NCBI GenBank assembly: GCA_002411615.1
Contig: DHOF01000039.1
Location: forward strand, 11,725-22,654
Direction: 5' to 3'
DNA: 10,930 bases
From: Ruminococcaceae bacterium UBA5397
Lineage (GTDB): Bacteria > Bacillota > Clostridia > Oscillospirales > Acutalibacteraceae
In this document: one piece after another, positions 6,347-10,930 of the stretch
Numbering within the stretch: position 1 is the stretch's first letter
Layout of the letters: the number at the start of each line of letters is the position of its first letter
Made by a program: the position numbers and the translations under genes
The notes under the pieces: generated by a model
Seen by the model: the letters and a program-made list of their open reading frames with translations, nothing else
What the model was told of the DNA's origin: nothing
Databases searched by the model: none

Positions 6347-7219
6347 TTATGCTGCCAATGCAGAAGAAGTTGAACTATTCACATTCGCAGATGTACGCGC
6401 TTCATCCGGTATTGTAAAGTCTTCTGCTTGATCAAAATTCGAGAAGCTGATCTCAATATTCGCCGTACTGACATCAAATCCAACTCCAGAAGGAGTCCCT
6501 GACTGCGTCATCGCCTGTGAAAATAGATTCTTTAGAACATCTGTTATATCCATCTGCGTTTTGACCAAATATCCGGTCTTAGAGTCAATCCAGAAATTGA
6601 CGGAAATGCTCCCGAGATTATTATAAAGTTGCTCAAGCTTTTCCTGGTCATCTCCAGCAATTGATTTTATTTCTTGAAGCAATTCATTGCTATCGAAAAT
6701 CTTCTTTAAATTTTCTCCGGAGATGGTTCCCGTGATTTTAATTGCATCCTGATCATTGATTTTTTCGGTGCCGGCCTCTTTAAAATTCTCTGCAACTTCT
6801 GTAAAAAGTTCCAATTCCTTCGACGGATCCACCTGATTCATCGTATCGGCAGAAGCAGTCGTCCAACCGGAACCGGTGTTGGAATAAACCAACATCTGAT
6901 TATCCTTTTTCTCGCTGTAAATCTGCATTGTCTGTTTGCCGTAAATACCCAGATCAAGTGTTCCGTCCGCTTTCGTCTTTTGAGGGTCTTTAAAAGACGT
7001 ACAATCAAAATTCATCTTCATATCCAAATTCATATTCATGCCACTAGCAGAGACGCCTACTCCAAAATCCATGTTTAGCTTGCTGTTAACGCTCTGTGCT
7101 TGGTTTGTTTTTTCTGCCGCGGCCGCCAACTTTTCAGCAGGCGTCTGTTTATTTCCGCAGCCTGACAATATTGTACTCATAAATGCCAGCGCTAAAATTC
7201 CCGAAATGATTCGTTTCAA
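6347..7219 (-). CDS. Uncharacterised lipoprotein, LolA/LppX-like fold likely
   Basis: This is a secreted lipoprotein of about 290 residues. The signal is MKRIISGILALAFMSTILSG with the lipidated cysteine at position 21 (LSGC). A lysine/glutamine-rich helix follows, then many alternating strands, such as SKLNMDFGVGVS, MNLDMKMNF and ISVNFWIDSKTGYLVKTQMDI. That pattern, including the membrane-facing 'WIDSKTGYLVK' element, resembles DUF6612 and LolA/LppX-type proteins that bind lipids or other hydrophobic ligands; this is inference from pattern only. The C terminus is serine- and alanine-rich. The start is uncertain. TTG at 7219 sits 11 bases after AAAGGA and gives a normal signal peptide, whereas GTG at 7228 is only 2 bases from that site. 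It lies 44 bases behind the oxidoreductase gene and is probably co-transcribed with it. Confidence 0.8.
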   Translation of the reverse strand: MKRIISGILALAFMSTILSGCGNKQTPAEKLAAAAEKTNQAQSVNSKLNMDFGVGVSASGMNMNLDMKMNFDCTSFKDPQKTKADGTLDLGIYGKQTMQIYSEKKDNQMLVYSNTGSGWTTASADTMNQVDPSKELELFTEVAENFKEAGTEKINDQDAIKITGTISGENLKKIFDSNELLQEIKSIAGDDQEKLEQLYNNLGSISVNFWIDSKTGYLVKTQMDITDVLKNLFSQAMTQSGTPSGVGFDVSTANIEISFSNFDQAEDFTIPDEARTSANVNSSTSSALAA

Positions 7220-7263
7220 TTTTATCACGATCCTTTTCTTTCCATAAATTTCTCCAGCTTCAA

Positions 7264-8292
7264 TCAACACGATGCTGTTTTAAAAATCATTGAGCGGTCA
7301 ATCTCCCCCAATGTATGTGCCCCGCAAAGTTCCATTGTATCACAAAGTTCCGCTCTGAGCTTTTCTACATAGGTTTTGATTCCTTCTTTTCCACCTCCAT
7401 AAACCATGGTAACAAAAGGACGTCCAATTAAAACACCATCCGCACCGAGGGCAAGCGCTTTAAAAACATCAAGCCCGCTTCGAATTCCCCCATCTACCAG
7501 GATCGTCATCTTACTGCCGACTGCATCTGCAATCTGCGGCAAAACTTCGGCAGTAGCAGGACACCCATCCAGCACCCTTCCGCCATGATTGGAAACGACA
7601 ATGCCGGAAGCGCCCGCTTCCAGTGCTTTTTCTGCGCCTTTTACCGTCATGATCCCTTTTAAAAAGAACGGCTTTTCTGTCATATGGATAATTTCTCTCA
7701 GCTCTTCAACCGTTTTTCTTCCTGCCGGAGGATTGAGATTTTTTAAGAATGGAAGTCCCGCCGCATCAATATCCATCGCAACCGCAAGCGGATTTGCTTT
7801 CTCTGCAAGCTTCAGCCGATCATTTAGTGTTTTAGGGTCCCATGGCTTCACGGTAGGAATCCCCATCCCTCCGTTTTGTCCGATCACGTTTGCTGCGCTC
7901 TCAAAAACTGCCGGATTTGTTCCGTCTCCGGTAAAAGCAGCAATCCCATTCTCCGCACATGCAGAAACCAGAATTTGATTGTAAGCAAGATCGTCATATT
8001 TATCGCCGTAATGCAGCTGCATCGCTCCAACAGGTGCCGCAAAAACAGGAATGGAAAATTGTTTTCCAAAAAGAGAAAATGTAGGATTGGCCGGAGTATG
8101 GTCGCCGATCGTATCCAGATTGACGCAAATTTCCTGCCATTTTTGATAATTCCGCATAAAAACGCTGCCGGTTCCCTTTGCACCGGGGCCGGGAATTTGG
8201 TTCTTACAAGCAAAGCCATTACAAACAGGACAGGCTTTGCAAAAAGGGCCCATCTGTCCCCGGGCACTTTTTAAAATTTCTTCGTATGTCAT
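7264..8292 (-). CDS. FMN-dependent alpha-hydroxy-acid oxidoreductase
   Basis: This TIM-barrel flavoprotein belongs to the glycolate oxidase/lactate oxidase/L-lactate dehydrogenase (FMN) superfamily, which oxidises 2-hydroxy acids to 2-oxo acids. The 342 residues carry VFAAPVGAM (83-91), the flavin lysine in FFLKGI (Lys212), the catalytic SNHGGRVLDG (234-243; His236, Arg239), and the phosphate-binding DGGIRSGLDVFKALALGA (267-284) and IGRPF (289-293). The N terminus carries a cysteine cluster (Cys18, 21, 24 and 29), absent from aerobic oxidases, that may bind metal or pass electrons. The substrate and electron acceptor cannot be read from the sequence, and an oxygen-using role is unlikely if the host is anaerobic. 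GGAG lies 7 bases before the ATG at 8292; an in-frame extension to 8355 would overlap the promoter. Confidence 0.88.
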   Translation of the reverse strand: MTYEEILKSARGQMGPFCKACPVCNGFACKNQIPGPGAKGTGSVFMRNYQKWQEICVNLDTIGDHTPANPTFSLFGKQFSIPVFAAPVGAMQLHYGDKYDDLAYNQILVSACAENGIAAFTGDGTNPAVFESAANVIGQNGGMGIPTVKPWDPKTLNDRLKLAEKANPLAVAMDIDAAGLPFLKNLNPPAGRKTVEELREIIHMTEKPFFLKGIMTVKGAEKALEAGASGIVVSNHGGRVLDGCPATAEVLPQIADAVGSKMTILVDGGIRSGLDVFKALALGADGVLIGRPFVTMVYGGGKEGIKTYVEKLRAELCDTMELCGAHTLGEIDRSMIFKTASC

Positions 8293-8323
8293 TTTTTTAC
8301 TCCATCTTTTATAAATTACTTTC

Positions 8324-8352
8324 ATTTTACCAGCATTTCTCTTTGATGGCAA
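8324..8352 (-). promoter_or_regulatory. Promoter of the oxidoreductase-lipoprotein unit
   Basis: On the minus strand TTGCCA (8352-8347), a 17-base spacer and TAAAAT (8329-8324) lie 31 bases before the oxidoreductase ATG. It sits immediately after the leuB terminator T run, so the unit is transcribed separately from the leucine genes. The leader would be only about 25 bases. Confidence 0.7.
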
Positions 8353-8353
8353 C

Positions 8354-8381
8354 AAAAAGCGGTGCCGTTTTTCGACACCGC
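8354..8381 (-). terminator. Intrinsic terminator of the leuA-leuB transcript
   Basis: On minus-strand RNA an 8-bp stem (GCGGUGUC with GGCACCGC, one U-G wobble) closes a GAAAAAC loop and is followed by UUUUUGUU. It starts about 20 bases after the leuB stop codon. On the plus strand the stem has a mismatch; an A/T run follows there too, but no plus-strand gene uses it. Confidence 0.9.
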
Positions 8382-8389
8382 AAAAATTT

Positions 8390-8409
8390 TTATTTAGATT
8401 TATTTAGAT
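8390..8409. repeat. Tandem 10-bp repeat over the leuB stop codon
   Basis: TTATTTAGAT is present twice head to tail (8390-8399 and 8400-8409). The second copy contains the leuB stop codon and the start of its final sense codons. It looks like a slip duplication at the 3' end of the gene, and both copies carry TAA in the minus-strand reading. Confidence 0.7.
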
Positions 8410-9474
8410 GAATTTTCGCACCAACTCGCCCATCTCTTTACAGGACACCTGTGGAAGCTCGGGAGAAACAATATCCGCCGTGCGCGCGTGGTCCAACGCT
8501 TTTGCAACGGCTGCTTCAATCGCTTCTGCCGCCTCCGGCTCCTCCAAAGAATAACGCAGCATCATGGCGCCGGAAAGAATCGTTGCGAGAGGATTTGCTT
8601 TTCCGGTTCCCACAATATCGGGTGCCGAGCCGTGAACAGGTTCATAAAGACCTGCCTTGCCGGCACCGAGACTTGCCGAAGCCAGCATTCCGATAGAACC
8701 CGAAATCATAGAAGCTTCATCGGAAAGAATATCTCCAAAAATATTGGAAGTCACAATCACATCAAACTGTTTTGGATTGCAAACCAGCTGCATTGCACAA
8801 TTATCCACATAAAGATTGGTGAGTTCCACTTCCGGATATTCCTCTGCCATTTCAGCTACTGTTTTGCGCCACAGACGGGACGATTCCAGCACATTTGCCT
8901 TATCGACGCTGCAGAGCTTTTTATTGCGTTTCATTGCCATCTCAAAGCCTTTGCGTGCAATCCTGCGAATTTCCGGTACCGAGTATTTTTCGGTATCGTA
9001 GGCATAAATGTTTCCATTTTTTTCTCCGCGACCCCGCTCGCCAAAATAAATTCCGCCGGTAAGTTCCCGCACAATTAAAATATCAAGATTTTCTCCAATA
9101 ATTTTGCTCTTGAGCGGAGAAGCTTCTCTCAGCTGCGGAAAGATGACCGCCGGGCGCAGATTTGCAAAAAGGCCCAAAGCGCCGCGAATTCCAAGCAGCC
9201 CCGCTTCCGGACGGTTATTTCCGGGCTGATTATCCCATTTAGGCCCTCCGACCGCTCCTAAAAGAGTACTATCGGCTGCTTTGCAGCAATCGATGGTTTC
9301 CTGCGGCAGCGGAACGCCTGTTGCATCGATTGCACTTCCGCCTAAAAGTGCCTCCCGAAACTCCATCGAAAATCCATATTTTTCGCCTGCTTTTTCGAGC
9401 GTTTTCATCGCTTCTTCTACGATTTCCGGCCCAATTCCGTCCCCTTTGAGAACCGCGATCTGATACGTATTCAT
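8404..9474 (-). CDS. leuB: 3-isopropylmalate dehydrogenase
   Basis: LeuB oxidises and decarboxylates 3-isopropylmalate with NAD+ to 2-oxoisocaproate, the third step of leucine synthesis, in the cytoplasm. The 356 residues match the family length. GDGIGPE (11-17) opens the protein. Substrate-binding arginines lie in [14 protein letters not shown] (95-108; Arg97, Arg107) and [10 protein letters not shown] (136-145; Arg136, Tyr143). Lys192 and the metal aspartates (Asp224; Asp248 and Asp252 in [10 protein letters not shown]) are present. [18 protein letters not shown] (278-295) is the NAD-specific loop. Isocitrate and tartrate dehydrogenases are less likely given the LRP and ELTGGIYFG blocks. 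AAGGAGG is 7 bases before the ATG, which overlaps the leuA stop codon (ATGA). Confidence 0.97.
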   Translation of the reverse strand: MNTYQIAVLKGDGIGPEIVEEAMKTLEKAGEKYGFSMEFREALLGGSAIDATGVPLPQETIDCCKAADSTLLGAVGGPKWDNQPGNNRPEAGLLGIRGALGLFANLRPAVIFPQLREASPLKSKIIGENLDILIVRELTGGIYFGERGRGEKNGNIYAYDTEKYSVPEIRRIARKGFEMAMKRNKKLCSVDKANVLESSRLWRKTVAEMAEEYPEVELTNLYVDNCAMQLVCNPKQFDVIVTSNIFGDILSDEASMISGSIGMLASASLGAGKAGLYEPVHGSAPDIVGTGKANPLATILSGAMMLRYSLEEPEAAEAIEAAVAKALDHARTADIVSPELPQVSCKEMGELVRKFI

Positions 9475-10930
9475 TCTTCTGCCTCCTTCTGATCACGCAG
9501 CACTGCACGGTTTACCGCACAGATGATTCCTTTAATCGATGCCATACTAATATTCGGATGCACGCCGACTCCGAAAACGTCCCGTCCCTTGGGGTCCTGA
9601 AGCTGAATATAAGAAACCGCCTTACTGTCCGCACCGGAATCGATTGCATGCTCACGGTAAGTTACAAACCGATAGTTCCTGATTCCGACCTGTTCCAATG
9701 CCTTAAAGAAAGCATCAATCGGGCCGTTTCCAACAGCGCTGACCAGATGATCTTCATGATGGAAACGAACATTTCCTTCAAAATGGACTGCAGACGGAGT
9801 ATCCTCATCAGAATCACTTTCGTCATCGCTCAGCCGCTCTTCATAGAGCTTATAAGACTTGAGATGATAAGGTGCCTGCAGATCCAAATATTCTTTGCAG
9901 AAAATATGAAAGATTTCGCTGGGGATCAATTCCCTTCCAGCGGTATCACATGCTTCTTTGATTGCCGCACCAAATTCCGGGTGCATCGCTTTTGGAAGGT
10001 CAAATCCAAAGCTCTGCTGCATTACGAAAGCAGCGCCGCCCTTCCCAGACTGGCTGTTAATCCGGATAATCGGTTCATACTCTCTGCCTACATCCGCGGG
10101 ATCAATCGGAAGATACGGAACCTCCCAATAAGGAGATTCGTGAGTATGCATATAATCAATTCCCTTTTTGATTGCGTCCTGATGGGAACCGGAAAATGCA
10201 GTAAAGACGAGATTTCCCGCATAAGGATGGCGGTCATGAACCCGCATATTCGTACACTTTTCATAGATATCGCGAATATGACGGATATTTGAAAAATCGA
10301 GGTGCGGATCAACCCCCTGGCTGTAAAGGTTCATTGCAAGATTCATGATATCTACATTGCCGGTACGCTCGCCGTTTCCAAAAAGGGTTCCTTCTACCCG
10401 CTCTGCTCCAGCCATCAGAGCAAGCTCTGTCGCTGCAACGCCGGTGCCGCGGTCGTTATGCGGGTGCAGACTAATAATGGCGCGGTCGCGCCCCTTTAAA
10501 TGGCGGATAAAATATTCAATTTGATCTGCATGGGTATTGGGGGTACACATCTCTACTGTATTGGGCAGATTCAAAATCACTTTGTTCTCCGGCGTTGCCC
10601 CTAAAGTATCCAGCACCTTTTCGCAGATTTCCACTGCGTTATCCATTTCGGTACCGGAAAAGCTCTCCGGTGAATATTCATAACGAATATTGGCACCGCT
10701 TCTTTTGATCTCTTCTTCTGTCAGGCGGCGAACCAGCTTTGCGCCCTCCACCGCAATGTTGATGACTCCCTGCATATCCGTTTTAAAAACCACCTTACGC
10801 TGTAAGGTAGAAGTGGAATTATAAAAATGCACGATCACGTTTTTAGCGCCCTTGATTGCCTCAAAGGTTTTACGAATCAGGTGCTCTCTGGCCTGCACCA
10901 ATACCTGAATTGTCACATCGTCCGGAATCA
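9471..10930 (-). CDS. leuA: 2-isopropylmalate synthase, long type (5' end missing)
   Basis: LeuA condenses acetyl-CoA with 2-oxoisovalerate, the committed step of leucine synthesis. About 485 codons are present; the frame stays open to the window edge (IPDDVTIQV...), so the GTG at 10916 is internal and roughly the first 60-80 residues are missing. The DRE-TIM barrel shows [11 protein letters not shown] (His-X-His metal ligands, near 10452-10466) and [15 protein letters not shown] marks the subdomain boundary. The C-terminal regulatory domain is complete ([11 protein letters not shown] to [15 protein letters not shown]), so leucine feedback inhibition is likely. The overall pattern resembles the yeast/actinobacterial long LeuA rather than the shorter E. 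coli type. An acidic stretch, [14 protein letters not shown], links catalytic and regulatory parts. The stop overlaps leuB by four bases. Confidence 0.95.
   Translation of the reverse strand, partial: IPDDVTIQVLVQAREHLIRKTFEAIKGAKNVIVHFYNSTSTLQRKVVFKTDMQGVINIAVEGAKLVRRLTEEEIKRSGANIRYEYSPESFSGTEMDNAVEICEKVLDTLGATPENKVILNLPNTVEMCTPNTHADQIEYFIRHLKGRDRAIISLHPHNDRGTGVAATELALMAGAERVEGTLFGNGERTGNVDIMNLAMNLYSQGVDPHLDFSNIRHIRDIYEKCTNMRVHDRHPYAGNLVFTAFSGSHQDAIKKGIDYMHTHESPYWEVPYLPIDPADVGREYEPIIRINSQSGKGGAAFVMQQSFGFDLPKAMHPEFGAAIKEACDTAGRELIPSEIFHIFCKEYLDLQAPYHLKSYKLYEERLSDDESDSDEDTPSAVHFEGNVRFHHEDHLVSAVGNGPIDAFFKALEQVGIRNYRFVTYREHAIDSGADSKAVSYIQLQDPKGRDVFGVGVHPNISMASIKGIICAVNRAVLRDQKEAEE

Noticed and set aside
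8488..9078. Plus-strand frame of 196 codons opposite leuB
   Set aside because: It is antisense to well-conserved LeuB, its Cys/His/Phe-rich translation looks non-biological and it has no ribosome binding site.
9558..10292. Long plus-strand frame of 244 codons opposite leuA
   Set aside because: It lies entirely antisense to a clearly conserved LeuA coding region and its translation shows no recognisable domain; it is a shadow of leuA codon structure.
1..10930. A novel defence, mobile or biosynthetic system
   Set aside because: Nearly all coding sequence belongs to known housekeeping families with consistent operon structure; no integrase, transposase, toxin-antitoxin pair, repeat array or nuclease was seen.

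Overview
The window reads as ordinary chromosomal DNA from a low-to-moderate GC Gram-positive anaerobe, most likely class Clostridia and possibly the Oscillospirales/Ruminococcaceae. The support is: strong AGGAGG-type ribosome binding sites, TTGACA/TATAAT-like promoters, two lipoproteins with Gram-positive lipoboxes, a DUF1934 (YwiB-type) gene directly before argS as in Bacillus, a ComEB-type dCMP deaminase, and a clostridial-style alpha-hydroxy-acid oxidoreductase with an N-terminal cysteine cluster. The taxonomic call is inference. No rRNA, tRNA, CRISPR array, insertion sequence or prophage gene was seen.

Layout. Bases 1-1134 (minus strand) hold a truncated unknown gene with a TTG start and its own promoter, preceded by a short lipoprotein version of the endolytic transglycosylase MltG. 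Bases 1135-1399 are a divergent control region. It has a perfect-consensus promoter driving mltG leftward and a weaker promoter driving ddl rightward. Bases 1400-6300 (plus strand) form a probable operon: ddl, a ywiB-like DUF1934 gene, argS, rsmA, a 64-residue two-helix membrane protein and a dCMP deaminase. From the ywiB-like gene onward the genes overlap or lie within about 30 bases of each other. A bidirectional intrinsic terminator at about 6299-6346 closes this operon.

Bases 6347-8292 (minus strand) carry an FMN-dependent alpha-hydroxy-acid oxidoreductase followed by a lipoprotein, sharing one promoter at 8324-8352. Bases 8404-10930 (minus strand) carry leuA (its 5' end lies beyond the window) and leuB with a 4-base overlap, ended by an intrinsic terminator at 8354-8381.

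Functionally the window is housekeeping. It covers peptidoglycan precursor synthesis and glycan-strand cleavage (ddl, mltG), translation (argS, rsmA), pyrimidine deoxynucleotide supply (dCMP deaminase), leucine synthesis (leuA, leuB) and one flavin redox enzyme. I found no convincing new defence, mobile or secondary-metabolism system. The items most worth a second look are the shortened lipoprotein MltG, the cysteine cluster on the hydroxy-acid oxidoreductase, the uncharacterised lipoprotein next to it, and the small membrane protein coupled to rsmA.
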